A DNA stretch of 64,000 nucleotides from Mycobacterium kansasii ATCC 12478 (lineage in GTDB: Bacteria > Actinomycetota > Actinomycetes > Mycobacteriales > Mycobacteriaceae), in the NCBI RefSeq assembly GCF_000157895.3, contig NC_022663.1, forward strand, positions 5,146,001 to 5,210,000, given 5' to 3'. This document shows positions 17,297-26,023 of this stretch, piece after piece. A program made the translations under genes and the position numbers. The notes beneath the pieces are model-generated. The model worked only from the letters and a program-made list of their open reading frames with translations, had not been told where the DNA came from and searched no databases. Within the stretch, counting starts at the first letter, position 1, and each line of letters opens with the position of its first letter.

Positions 17297-17360
17297 CCAG
17301 CTGTCGACGGGGAAGCAACCTCGCGCCGCCTGGTTGGTGCTCGCGTCGACAGCGGCGTGG

Positions 17361-18026
17361 TCAGCGCAGCATGGTGGCCACGATTCCGGCGAGATAGCCC
17401 AGGCGGGCCACCTCAGAGGGCCGGAATTCCGGGCCGGGCCGCCCCAGCACCACCGCCATATGCGGATCGCCCAATGGTGCCGCCACCATCGTGGTGTCCA
17501 TGTCACGCCAGGCCCGGGGCACCCAGTCGGCGCCGCCGTCGAGCGGCGCGGCGCGTTCGATCGGCAGCCAGGGGGCCGAATCGGCGCGGGTTTCCGGGGC
17601 GCCCGGGCTGCCCGCGAGCCGGTGTAAGGCGCCCTCCGAGCTGTGCAACACGGTGCACCAGCTCACTCGCAGCACCCTGGGCGCCTCGTTGACGAGCACC
17701 TGCAGTCTGGACGAATTGTCGCGGGCCGCGGCGACGTGGTCGAGAAGCTCCAGCTCGCGGTGCGCTTCCAGCAACCCGGTGTGGGGGCGCAGGCTGTCCA
17801 CCCGGACGCCGTTCAACGACTCGGCGGCGGTTATCAGCCGATCCGGCATCGCGCCCGGCGGCATCTCGACCACCAGGTCGTCGATCGCGTACCCGGCGCT
17901 GCGCTCGACGACGTCCAGCGACAGGATGTCGGCGCCCACCGACCCGAGCGCAACAGCCAGCGACCCCAGGCTGCCCGGACGGTCCTCCAGCTCGATGCGC
18001 AACAGATACGACGGCACGGCCAACAC
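17361..18026 (-). CDS. ACT-domain protein, Rv3013-type
   Basis: 221 residues from the GTG in TVLAVPSYLL, which aligns with the start of the M. tuberculosis protein. An in-frame ATG at 18053 would add 9 residues. The N-terminus is an ACT domain (YLLRIELEDRPGSLGSLAVA, about 5-75) of the kind that binds amino acids. A second, mostly helical region follows, ending in PSEVARLGYLAGIVATMLR. No catalytic domain is attached, so it may be a stand-alone sensor; the ligand is unknown. It is divergent from gatC, with 89 bp between starts. Confidence 0.85.
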   Translation of the reverse strand: MLAVPSYLLRIELEDRPGSLGSLAVALGSVGADILSLDVVERSAGYAIDDLVVEMPPGAMPDRLITAAESLNGVRVDSLRPHTGLLEAHRELELLDHVAAARDNSSRLQVLVNEAPRVLRVSWCTVLHSSEGALHRLAGSPGAPETRADSAPWLPIERAAPLDGGADWVPRAWRDMDTTMVAAPLGDPHMAVVLGRPGPEFRPSEVARLGYLAGIVATMLR

Positions 18027-18115
18027 TGTTACACAAGGATGTATCCGTGGCATTTCGGCAAGAGCAGAGCGACTCCGGTGAACCAGCCGCACGCTCCCCG
18101 TTAGGCTTTTCGCTC

Positions 18116-18415
18116 GTGTCTCAGATCTCCCGCGACGAGGTGGCCCATCTGGCCCGGCTGGCCCGTCTGGCGCTGACCGAGTCGGAACTCGACCACTTCG
18201 CCGGTCAACTCGACGCCATCTTGGCGCACGTCAGCCAGATCCAGGCGGTCGACGTCACCGGCGTGCAAGCCACCGACAACCCGCTCAAGGACGTCAACGT
18301 CACGCGCCCCGACGAGATCGCGCCGTGCCTGACCCAGGAGCAGGCGCTGGCCGCGGCGCCGGAGGCCGTCGACGGCCGCTTCGCCGTCCCGCAGATCCTG
18401 GGGGACGCCGAGTGA
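18116..18415 (+). CDS. gatC: Asp/Glu-tRNA amidotransferase subunit C
   Basis: 99 residues from GTG 18116 (SQISRDEVAHLARLARLAL), the family length; an earlier in-frame start at 18047 would add a tail not seen in relatives. GatC is a small helical chaperone-like subunit that wraps GatA and GatB. The GatCAB complex converts Glu-tRNA(Gln) to Gln-tRNA(Gln), and Asp-tRNA(Asn) in many bacteria. The TGA overlaps the gatA GTG by 4 bp, so the two are probably translationally coupled. Confidence 0.97.
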   Translation: MSQISRDEVAHLARLARLALTESELDHFAGQLDAILAHVSQIQAVDVTGVQATDNPLKDVNVTRPDEIAPCLTQEQALAAAPEAVDGRFAVPQILGDAE

Positions 18416-19893
18416 GCGAACTCATCCGCTCCGACGCCGCCACGCTGGCCGCCCGAGTCGCCGCCAAGGAGCTGTCGTCCACCGAGCTCACCCAGGCCTG
18501 CCTGGACCAGATCGCAGCAACCGACGACCGCTACCACGCCTTCCTGCATGTCGGCGCCGACCAGGCTTTGAGCGCCGCGGGCGCCGTTGACCAGGCGTTG
18601 GCCGCCGGCGAGACGTTGCCGTCGCCGTTGGCCGGCGTGCCGCTGGCGCTCAAGGACGTCTTCACCACGATTGACATGCCCACCACCTGCGGCTCGAAGA
18701 TTCTGCAGGACTGGCGATCCCCCTACGACGCCACGGTGACCGCGCGGTTGCGTGCGGCCGGCATCCCGATCCTCGGCAAGACCAACATGGACGAGTTCGC
18801 GATGGGCTCCTCGACCGAGAACTCCGCCTACGGCCCGACCCGCAACCCGTGGAACGTCGACCGGGTACCCGGGGGCTCCGGCGGGGGCAGCGCGGCGGCG
18901 CTGGCCGCATTCCAGGCGCCGCTGGCCATCGGGTCCGACACCGGGGGTTCGATCCGGCAGCCGGCCGCGCTCACGGCGACCGTCGGCGTCAAACCGACCT
19001 ACGGGACGGTGTCGCGCTACGGGCTGGTGGCCTGCGCGTCGTCGCTGGATCAGGGCGGCCCCTGTGCGCGCACGGTGCTGGATACCGCGCTGCTGCACCA
19101 GGTGATCGCCGGGCACGACCCCCGCGACTCCACCTCCGTCGACGCCGAGGTACCCGACGTCGTGGCCGCCGCCAGGGCCGGCGCGTCCGGTGACCTGCGC
19201 GGGGTGCGCATCGGGGTGGTCAAGCAGTTACGCGGTGAGGGCTATCAGCCTGGTGTGCTGGCGTCGTTTCAGGCGGCGGTCGAGCAGTTGACCGCGCTGG
19301 GCGCCGAGGTCAGCGAGGTCGACTGCCCGCACTTCGACCACGCGCTGGCCGCCTACTACCTCATCCTGCCGTCGGAGGTGTCGAGCAACCTGGCCCGCTT
19401 CGACGCGATGCGCTACGGGCTGCGGGTCGGCGACGACGGCAGCCACAGCGCCGAAGAGGTGATGGCCATGACCCGCGCGGCCGGGTTCGGCCCGGAGGTC
19501 AAGCGCCGCATCATGATTGGCACCTACGCCCTGTCGGCGGGCTACTACGACGCCTACTACAACCAGGCCCAGAAGGTGCGCACGCTGATCGCCCGCGATC
19601 TCGACGAGGCCTATCGATCGGTCGACGTGCTGGTCTCGCCTGCGACTCCCACCACCGCGTTCCCGCTGGGGGAGAAGGTCGACGACCCGCTGGCGATGTA
19701 CCTGTTCGACCTGTGCACATTGCCGCTGAATTTGGCGGGCCACTGCGGCATGTCGGTGCCCTCGGGGCTGTCCCCCGACGACGGGCTGCCGGTCGGGCTG
19801 CAGATCATGGCGCCCGCCTTGGCCGACGACCGGCTTTACCGGGTAGGAGCCGCCTACGAGGCAGCCCGCGGCCCGCTGCCCTCGCCGATTTAG
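18412..19893 (+). CDS. gatA: Asp/Glu-tRNA amidotransferase subunit A (glutaminase)
   Basis: 493 residues from the GTG overlapping the gatC stop. An amidase-signature enzyme with the full Ser-cisSer-Lys triad: Lys81 (LALKDVF), Ser156 (PGGSGGGSAAAL) and the nucleophile Ser180 (GSDTGGSIRQP). It releases ammonia from glutamine for GatB. It is upstream of pfkA, from which a perfect inverted repeat separates it. gatB lies 2.5 kb further on the same strand, so the three subunits are not one compact operon. Confidence 0.98.
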   Translation: MSELIRSDAATLAARVAAKELSSTELTQACLDQIAATDDRYHAFLHVGADQALSAAGAVDQALAAGETLPSPLAGVPLALKDVFTTIDMPTTCGSKILQDWRSPYDATVTARLRAAGIPILGKTNMDEFAMGSSTENSAYGPTRNPWNVDRVPGGSGGGSAAALAAFQAPLAIGSDTGGSIRQPAALTATVGVKPTYGTVSRYGLVACASSLDQGGPCARTVLDTALLHQVIAGHDPRDSTSVDAEVPDVVAAARAGASGDLRGVRIGVVKQLRGEGYQPGVLASFQAAVEQLTALGAEVSEVDCPHFDHALAAYYLILPSEVSSNLARFDAMRYGLRVGDDGSHSAEEVMAMTRAAGFGPEVKRRIMIGTYALSAGYYDAYYNQAQKVRTLIARDLDEAYRSVDVLVSPATPTTAFPLGEKVDDPLAMYLFDLCTLPLNLAGHCGMSVPSGLSPDDGLPVGLQIMAPALADDRLYRVGAAYEAARGPLPSPI

Positions 19894-19930
19894 GAGCCAT
19901 CTAGGCGCGACCTGGGGCACCTCTCGCTTG

Positions 19931-19992
19931 CGCGAGCAGACGCGGAATCGCACTGCGCGGACCCCGCGCGTGCGATTCCGCGTCTGCTCGCG
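19931..19992. repeat. Inverted repeat with GAGCAGACGC core, between gatA and pfkA
   Basis: A perfect 23-bp inverted repeat, arms 19931-19953 and 19970-19992, with a 16-bp GC-rich loop. The arms contain GAGCAGACGC. A second element with the same core follows ilvC (30967-31023). Its position 37 bp after the gatA stop suggests a factor-independent terminator, although no T-run follows. The shared core suggests a dispersed family. Confidence 0.8.
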
Positions 19993-20023
19993 GCCCGAGC
20001 CAGCTGCGGTGCAAGATGATGGC

Positions 20024-21055
20024 ATGCGGATTGGACTTCTCACCGGAGGCGGCGACTGCCCCGGCCTCAACGCCGTCATCCGGGCCGTGGTGCGCACCTG
20101 CGATGCCCGGTACGGCTCGTCGGTGGTCGGATTCCAGGACGGGTGGCGCGGGCTGCTGGAAAACCGGCGCATGCAGCTGCGCAACGACGACCGGAACGAC
20201 CGGCTGCTGGCCAAGGGCGGAACGATGCTGGGCACCGCGCGCGTGCACCCGGACAAACTGCGCGCCGGCCTGAACCAGATCATGCAGACCCTGGACGACA
20301 ACGGTATCGACGTGCTGATCCCGATCGGTGGGGAAGGCACATTGACCGCGGCGCACTGGCTGTCGGAGGAGAACGTTCCGGTCGTCGGTGTGCCGAAGAC
20401 CATCGACAACGACATCGACTGCACCGACGTGACTTTCGGGCACGACACGGCGTTGACGGTGGCGACTGAGGCGATCGACCGCCTGCACAGCACCGCCGAA
20501 TCCCATCAGCGGGTGATGCTGGTGGAGGTGATGGGCCGTCATGCCGGCTGGATCGCGCTGAACTCCGGTCTGGCCTCCGGCGCTCACATGACGCTGATCC
20601 CCGAACAGCCCTTCGACGTCGAGGAGGTGTGCCGGCTGGTCAAACAGCGCTTCCAGCGCGGCGACTCGCACTTCATCTGTGTGGTCGCCGAGGGCGCCAA
20701 ACCCGTCGCCGGCTCCATTCAGTTACGCGAAGGCGGGATTGACGAGTTCGGCCATGAGCGTTTCACCGGGGTGGCCGCGCAGCTGGGCGCCGAGGTGGAG
20801 AAGCGGATCAACAAGGATGTCCGGGTGACCGTGCTCGGCCATGTCCAGAGGGGTGGGACACCGACGGCCTACGACCGGGTATTGGCCACCCGCTTCGGTG
20901 TCAACGCCGCCGACGCCGCACACGCGGGCGAATACGGCCAGATGGTATCCCTGCGCGGGCAGGACATCGGCCGTGTCGCCCTGGCTGACGCCGTTCGCCA
21001 GCTCAAGTTGGTACCACAAAGCCGCTACGACGACGCCGCGGCTTTCTTCGGCTGA
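20024..21055 (+). CDS. pfkA: 6-phosphofructokinase PfkA
   Basis: 343 residues from ATG 20024 (MRIGLLTGGGDCPGLN), as in M. tuberculosis; the open frame upstream runs through the inverted repeat and is not coding. The active-site loops are IGGEGTLTAA and PKTIDNDIDC. The Gly after GGE together with the Lys of PKTIDND is the combination seen in ATP-using actinobacterial (group III) enzymes; pyrophosphate-using members have Asp in the former place. MGRHAGWIALNSG is the substrate-binding segment. The enzyme catalyses the committed step of glycolysis. Confidence 0.96.
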   Translation: MRIGLLTGGGDCPGLNAVIRAVVRTCDARYGSSVVGFQDGWRGLLENRRMQLRNDDRNDRLLAKGGTMLGTARVHPDKLRAGLNQIMQTLDDNGIDVLIPIGGEGTLTAAHWLSEENVPVVGVPKTIDNDIDCTDVTFGHDTALTVATEAIDRLHSTAESHQRVMLVEVMGRHAGWIALNSGLASGAHMTLIPEQPFDVEEVCRLVKQRFQRGDSHFICVVAEGAKPVAGSIQLREGGIDEFGHERFTGVAAQLGAEVEKRINKDVRVTVLGHVQRGGTPTAYDRVLATRFGVNAADAAHAGEYGQMVSLRGQDIGRVALADAVRQLKLVPQSRYDDAAAFFG

Positions 21056-21208
21056 CGTCGGCGTTTCGCACCGATCGCTCGAAATTCGTCGAACATCCGG
21101 TAGCGCGGGCTGAACGCCGGGCTAATTCTTGCTTGACTGCTGCTTGCATCTTCGGAATCGGTCCTATTTGCGGTTTTCGGGCAAATCAGCCCGGCTATAC
21201 CGTGGGGT

Positions 21209-22342
21209 ATGAGCAACCGCGATCCTGGTCGCGGAGACCTGCCGCAGGCCGCTCCACGGGCAGCGCAGGAGCGACACACCTCCCCGCCCTGTCACCGTCC
21301 GCCGGTCGAGTGGACGTCCACCACGGTGCCGCGGGTCTACCGCCGTAATGCCCCTGCCTACCCCCCGTCTCCCGCTGCGCCGTGGTCGACCGCCCGGACC
21401 CCCGCGGCGACGCCTGTTCCGCCTCGTGAACGGAGCCCCGGCGGGATGGCGCTTGACGTTCTTGACCAGCAGCACGCCGACGATACCGGCCGTTTCAGCT
21501 GGCGAGATCTGATCTGGCGCATCAGCCGCAGAGACTTCGGCCCCGGCAAAGGCCCGGCTTACGAACGTGCGCTGCGTGAGCGCGTCCGCGCACCGCTCGG
21601 CAGCGCGTTTCCCATCGCCGTGCTCAACCTCAAAGGCGGGGTCGGCAAGACCGCGGTGGTCGAGGCGCTCGGCTCGACTTTTGCGCAGGTGCGCAACGAC
21701 CGGGTGGTCGCCGTCGACATCGACGGCGGCGATTTGTCCGATCGGCATGGCCGCCGCAGCCGGCTGAATATGGTGGACCTGCTCATGGACGATTCGGTCA
21801 CAAGATACCCGGACGTGCGGGCCCATACCTATATGAACAGCTGCGGGCTGGAAGTGCTCGGCCTGCCCGAATATGCAAAGAGCAATTGGCGAGTGGAGCG
21901 CAGCGACGTCGTCAAAGTGTTTTCCATTCTGCGCAAGCATTACTCGGTGGTACTGGTGGACTGCGTCAAGGCGCTCGAGTCGAGCGCGATGGAAGCGGTG
22001 TTGCCGGAATCGCGGGCCCTGGTGGTCGTTACCAGCACCTCGATCGACGCGATACGAAAAACCAGGATCACGCTGGAATGGTTGCGTAACAACGGGTATC
22101 ACAAGCTGCTCGCGACGGCGGTGTTAGCACTCAACCACACCGAACCGGGCAGGCCGAGCATCTTGGCCGGTAAGGAACTCGAGCCGTTGTCGGCCGGCGT
22201 GGCCGCCACGGTGGTCCTGCCGTTCGATCGGCACATCCATGCGGGCAAAGAAATAGGTCTGGACCGGTTGGGCAAGGAAAGCCGGCGCGCGTACCTGGAG
22301 CTGGCGGCCACGTTGGCGGACATGTTCCCAAAGCGGGTGTAG
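21209..22342 (+). CDS. EspI-like MinD/ParA-family ATPase
   Basis: 377 residues. The first roughly 90 are Pro/Ala/Arg-rich and probably disordered. A MinD/ParA-type ATPase follows, with a deviant Walker A at residues 142-149 (KGGVGKTA), VVAVDIDGGDLSDR (Walker A') and a Walker B-like YSVVLVDCVKAL. This layout (Pro-rich head plus SIMIBI ATPase) is that of the ESX-associated EspI proteins, for which an ATP-linked control role in type VII secretion has been reported. No ESX genes are nearby, so any link is inferred. The gene sits between pfkA and gatB, which I recall as neighbours in H37Rv, so it is probably an insertion or a gene lost there. The start is uncertain: M80 (GMALDVLDQQ) would remove most of the head. 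Confidence 0.75.
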   Translation: MSNRDPGRGDLPQAAPRAAQERHTSPPCHRPPVEWTSTTVPRVYRRNAPAYPPSPAAPWSTARTPAATPVPPRERSPGGMALDVLDQQHADDTGRFSWRDLIWRISRRDFGPGKGPAYERALRERVRAPLGSAFPIAVLNLKGGVGKTAVVEALGSTFAQVRNDRVVAVDIDGGDLSDRHGRRSRLNMVDLLMDDSVTRYPDVRAHTYMNSCGLEVLGLPEYAKSNWRVERSDVVKVFSILRKHYSVVLVDCVKALESSAMEAVLPESRALVVVTSTSIDAIRKTRITLEWLRNNGYHKLLATAVLALNHTEPGRPSILAGKELEPLSAGVAATVVLPFDRHIHAGKEIGLDRLGKESRRAYLELAATLADMFPKRV

Positions 22343-22393
22343 TGGCAGATGTCCGGCTCCGGGGGTCTCCCGGTCGGCACTAGGATCGAGCCC

Positions 22394-23914
22394 ATGACTG
22401 CTGCCGCCCGGGCTTCAGGGGCTGACCTGCTGGACTTCGACGACGTCGTCGCCCGCTTCGATCCGGTTCTCGGACTGGAGGTTCACGTCGAGTTGTCCAC
22501 CGCGACCAAGATGTTCTGCGGCTGCGCCACGGCGTTCGGTGCCGAGCCGAATACCCAGGTATGCCCGGTGTGTCTGGGGCTGCCCGGTTCGCTGCCCGTG
22601 CTCAACCGGGCCGCGGTCGAGTCGGCGATCCGCATCGGCTTGGCGCTGAACTGCGAGATCGTTCCCTGGTGCCGCTTCGCCCGGAAAAACTACTTCTACC
22701 CGGACATGCCGAAGAATTACCAGATTTCGCAGTATGACGAGCCGATCGCCGTCAACGGCTACCTCGAAGCGCCGCTGGAAGACGGCACCACCTGGCGAGT
22801 CGAGATCGAACGTGCTCACATGGAGGAAGACACCGGCAAGCTGACCCACATCGGCAGCGAGACGGGCCGCATCCACGGAGCGACGACGTCGCTCATCGAC
22901 TACAACCGTGCCGGCGTGCCGCTGATCGAGATCGTGACCAAACCCATTGAGGGAGCCGGAGAACGTGCGCCGCAGGTCGCCCGCGCCTATGTGACCGCTT
23001 TGCGAGACCTGTTGCGGGCGTTGGACGTATCCGACGTGCGAATGGACCAGGGGTCGATGCGCTGCGACGCCAATGTGTCGCTAAAGCCCAGGGGTACAAC
23101 CGAATTCGGTACCCGAACCGAAACAAAGAACGTCAACTCGCTCAAAAGCGTCGAGGTCGCGGTGCGCTACGAGATGCAGCGTCAGGCCGCCATCTTGGTG
23201 GGCGGCGGTCAGATCATCCAGGAAACCAGGCACTTCCACGAGGCCGGCTACACCAGCCCGGGCCGCACCAAGGAGACCGCACAGGACTATCGGTATTTCC
23301 CCGAGCCCGATCTGGAGCCCGTCGCGCCCAGCCGGGAACTGGTCGAAGAACTGCGCCAAACCATTCCCGAGTTACCGTGGTTGACCCGCAAGCGGATTCA
23401 GCAAGAATGGGGGGTTTCCGACGAGGTGATGCGCGACCTGGTGAACGCCGGCGCGGTCGAACTGGTCGCCGAGACGGTCAAGCACGGAGCCTCCAGCAAG
23501 GAGGCGCGCTCGTGGTGGGGGAACTTCCTGGTGCAGAAGGCCAACGAGGCCGGTATCGGGCTGGACGAGCTGGCCATCACGCCTGCCCAGGTCGCGGCCG
23601 TCGTGCGGTTGGTCGAGGGCGGCAAGCTGTCCAACAAGCTCGCCCGCGAGGTCGTGGCAGGTGTGCTGGCCGGAGAAGGCGAACCCGAGCAGGTGATGAC
23701 CGCCCGCGGCTTGGAGCTGGTCCGCGACGACTCGCTGACCCAGGCCGCGGTCGACGAGGCACTGGCCGCCAATCCCGATGTGGCCGAGAAGATTCGGGGC
23801 GGCAAGGTGGCTGCGGCGGGTGCGATCGTCGGCGCGGTGATGAAGGCCACCCGCGGGCAGGCCGACGCGGCCCGGGTGCGCGAGTTGGTGTTGGCGGCCT
23901 GCGGTCAGGGTTAG
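22394..23914 (+). CDS. gatB: Asp/Glu-tRNA amidotransferase subunit B
   Basis: 506 residues from ATG 22394 (MTAAARASGADLLDFDDVVA), matching the M. tuberculosis N-terminus. An earlier ATG at 22349 is in frame but unsupported by relatives. GatB kinase-like cradle motifs are present: GLEVHVELST, MFCGC with CPVC (zinc site), YFYPDMPKNYQISQYDEPI and HMEEDTGKLTH. The C-terminus is a helical GatB/YqeY tail (about 400-506) that contacts tRNA. GatB phosphorylates the mischarged glutamyl or aspartyl residue before amidation. Confidence 0.98.
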   Translation: MTAAARASGADLLDFDDVVARFDPVLGLEVHVELSTATKMFCGCATAFGAEPNTQVCPVCLGLPGSLPVLNRAAVESAIRIGLALNCEIVPWCRFARKNYFYPDMPKNYQISQYDEPIAVNGYLEAPLEDGTTWRVEIERAHMEEDTGKLTHIGSETGRIHGATTSLIDYNRAGVPLIEIVTKPIEGAGERAPQVARAYVTALRDLLRALDVSDVRMDQGSMRCDANVSLKPRGTTEFGTRTETKNVNSLKSVEVAVRYEMQRQAAILVGGGQIIQETRHFHEAGYTSPGRTKETAQDYRYFPEPDLEPVAPSRELVEELRQTIPELPWLTRKRIQQEWGVSDEVMRDLVNAGAVELVAETVKHGASSKEARSWWGNFLVQKANEAGIGLDELAITPAQVAAVVRLVEGGKLSNKLAREVVAGVLAGEGEPEQVMTARGLELVRDDSLTQAAVDEALAANPDVAEKIRGGKVAAAGAIVGAVMKATRGQADAARVRELVLAACGQG

Positions 23915-23961
23915 CCAGGCTGCCGGTTCGCCGACTGGTCTCTACGAGTTCGCTACGAAAC

Positions 23962-24558
23962 GTGTCGAAAGCGGTCGTCGCGATTCATGATGTTGAGGTG
24001 ATCGATGAATCGTTCGATGACCTGATGACGATGCTGGATTCCCCGGCATTCGTGGTGACAACCCAGGCCGATGGTCACCCTTCGGGTTGTCTGGTCGGCT
24101 TCGCCACTCAAACGAGTGTGCAGCCCCCGAGTTTCATGATCGGCATGCCCAGGAGTAACCGCACCGCCGAGGTGGCCGGCCGATCTGACCATGTGGCGGT
24201 GCATTTGTTGGCGCAGCACCATCGAGCCCTGGCCGAACTGTTCGCCGGCCACACGGCGGACGACACCGACAAATTCGCTCGCTGCCCATGGCGCGCCGGC
24301 CCGTTTGGGATGCCGATTCTCGACGACGCGGTGGCGTGGTTCGTCGGCAGGACAGTGAGTCGCAGCGATGTCGGAGACCACGTGTGCTACCTGTTGGAGC
24401 CCGTGAGCGTCTGGGCTCCCGAATGCTCCGAGGAACTGCTTTACCTCTCCGACATCGACGACCTCGACCCCGGCCACGAGGAACCGACGCGGCGGTTCTA
24501 CGAACCCACCGAGGTGACCCGGCGATACGGCGTCAGGTTCACCCTCGACGTGCCCTGA
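23962..24558 (+). CDS. Flavin reductase-like (FMN-binding split barrel) protein, Rv3007c-type
   Basis: 198 residues from GTG 23962; an in-frame GTG at 23941 would add 7 residues. The flavin-reductase-domain pattern is visible: MLDSPAFVVTTQADGHPSG, FMIGMPRSNRTAEV, VAVHLLAQHHRALAELFAG. The family reduces flavin with NAD(P)H, or binds flavin as part of a two-component oxygenase; no partner oxygenase is adjacent. It is 47 bp downstream of gatB on the same strand and may be co-transcribed. It converges on lppZ across 143 bp, where no gene was seen. Confidence 0.8.
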   Translation: MSKAVVAIHDVEVIDESFDDLMTMLDSPAFVVTTQADGHPSGCLVGFATQTSVQPPSFMIGMPRSNRTAEVAGRSDHVAVHLLAQHHRALAELFAGHTADDTDKFARCPWRAGPFGMPILDDAVAWFVGRTVSRSDVGDHVCYLLEPVSVWAPECSEELLYLSDIDDLDPGHEEPTRRFYEPTEVTRRYGVRFTLDVP

Positions 24559-24701
24559 GTGCCAGCCGATTGTGCCGCTACCTCGGACGGGTAGCCGCTG
24601 CATAGTTTGTCGCTCACAGGTTGCACGAGCAGTACGGGCGCCGTGCTGAGGCTTCTGTGGTTGGTATGACGGACGTTGCGGGCCGCATCGTCGCCCAACG
24701 G

Positions 24702-25823
24702 TTAGGTCTTGTCGTCGTTGTTGCGCGGGAACCCGCCGCCCTGCGGGAACAACGGGAACACCACATCGTCGAGCTTCTCGGCATCACCTGCGGTCTTGTT
24801 GACCGTCGCACCCCAGACGTTGCCGTCGGGCGACATCCGCAGGGCCCAGGCATGTGCGTGGGTGTCCTTGCGTACGACGTCGGGTTCGCCGGTCACTGCG
24901 CCGGTCGACGGTGCGAGCCGAACCGCAACCGTGAGCTTGGTATTGATCAGGTTGACCAGCACGGTGCCGTCCATGGCCGCACACCCGGCCACGCCGGGCT
25001 TGTCCGGCCACGTCCATACCGTCGAGACCTCCGACTTCTTGGTGATGCGCTGCAACCGGTCGGCGCCCGGGGTGCGGTCGGCGACATAGAGCGAGCCGTC
25101 GACGGGGTCGATGCACATGCCGCCGCCCGAGCCGATCCCGGTCAGTGCCGTCGTCGGCGGCGCCTGTCCGATGGTCGTGGGCTGCTCGATGCGCAGTACC
25201 TTGCCGGCCAACGAATTGGGATCGGCGGCCATCGCCGGGTTGCCGGCGTCGCCGGTCATGACCACCAGCGTGGTGGGGCTGGTGAAGATCAGCGCACCGG
25301 TGTTACCGGCAGGACCTTTGGGGATGCCGGTCAGGATGTCCTTCGGGACGTCACCGTCGGCGATCCTTATGACCCGGTTGTCGGTGGGCGTGCTGATGTA
25401 GGCATACATCAGCCGGTCCTGCGAATACGTGGGCGACAACACGATATCCATCAAGCCGCCGTCGCCCGCCGGGTCGACCGGGATGACCATCTTCACCTTG
25501 GGCTCGGCACTGATCGAGATTTCCTTGACGGCGCCGGTGATGCGCTCGGCGACCAGCGCGGTCTTGCTGTCGATGCCCATGATCAGGCCGCTGGTGCTCT
25601 CCAGACAGCCCTGCATGACGCCCGGCGCCGGGCAGGCCTTGGGAAATGGTGTGGGCGGCAGCGGCGGCGGCGGTGGCGGGGTCGAGCTGGGCTGGGGCCG
25701 AAGTTCCGGGTTGGTGGTGAAAGGCTGCGACTGGGCATCGTTGAACCGTGCGCAACCGCTCGACACCAGCGCCGCCGCGCACAACACAGTGAGTGCGCGC
25801 CGAACCGACCGCCGTATCCGCAT
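24702..25823 (-). CDS. lppZ: Lipoprotein LppZ
   Basis: 373 residues from ATG 25823, the same length as the H37Rv protein; the longer open frame to 26003 overlaps the opposite-strand region and is not supported. The signal peptide is Arg-rich and hydrophobic, with lipobox SSGC then ARFNDAQSQPF. A Pro-rich linker (PPPPPPLPPTP) leads to a sugar-dehydrogenase-like (GSDH) beta-propeller with GGLMDIVLSPTY, GSGGGMCIDPVDGSLYVADR and MSPDGNVWG. It is a surface-anchored protein of unknown substrate; catalytic residues of PQQ enzymes were not verified. It is divergent from the doxX gene, about 200 bp away. Confidence 0.92.
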   Translation of the reverse strand: MRIRRSVRRALTVLCAAALVSSGCARFNDAQSQPFTTNPELRPQPSSTPPPPPPLPPTPFPKACPAPGVMQGCLESTSGLIMGIDSKTALVAERITGAVKEISISAEPKVKMVIPVDPAGDGGLMDIVLSPTYSQDRLMYAYISTPTDNRVIRIADGDVPKDILTGIPKGPAGNTGALIFTSPTTLVVMTGDAGNPAMAADPNSLAGKVLRIEQPTTIGQAPPTTALTGIGSGGGMCIDPVDGSLYVADRTPGADRLQRITKKSEVSTVWTWPDKPGVAGCAAMDGTVLVNLINTKLTVAVRLAPSTGAVTGEPDVVRKDTHAHAWALRMSPDGNVWGATVNKTAGDAEKLDDVVFPLFPQGGGFPRNNDDKT

Positions 25824-26023
25824 GACCGACAGGCTACGGACTTTGTCTGCGCCACCGCCACCTACCGACCGCGGCGTGGCAGCCGCAATCAAGTCATGGT
25901 CGGTGGGCCGGAGCCCGTTTTGGGCCACCGCCGGAACCGTTGACCGCACGAAGTGCGGACTTAACCGGCGAAAGCGCCGCTCAAATCCCCAATTCAGGGC
26001 CAAATGCCCTTACCCTGACACGA

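Noticed and set aside
23377..24558. 393-residue form of the flavin reductase
   Set aside because: The extra N-terminal part is an out-of-phase reading of gatB; homology begins at GTG 23962.
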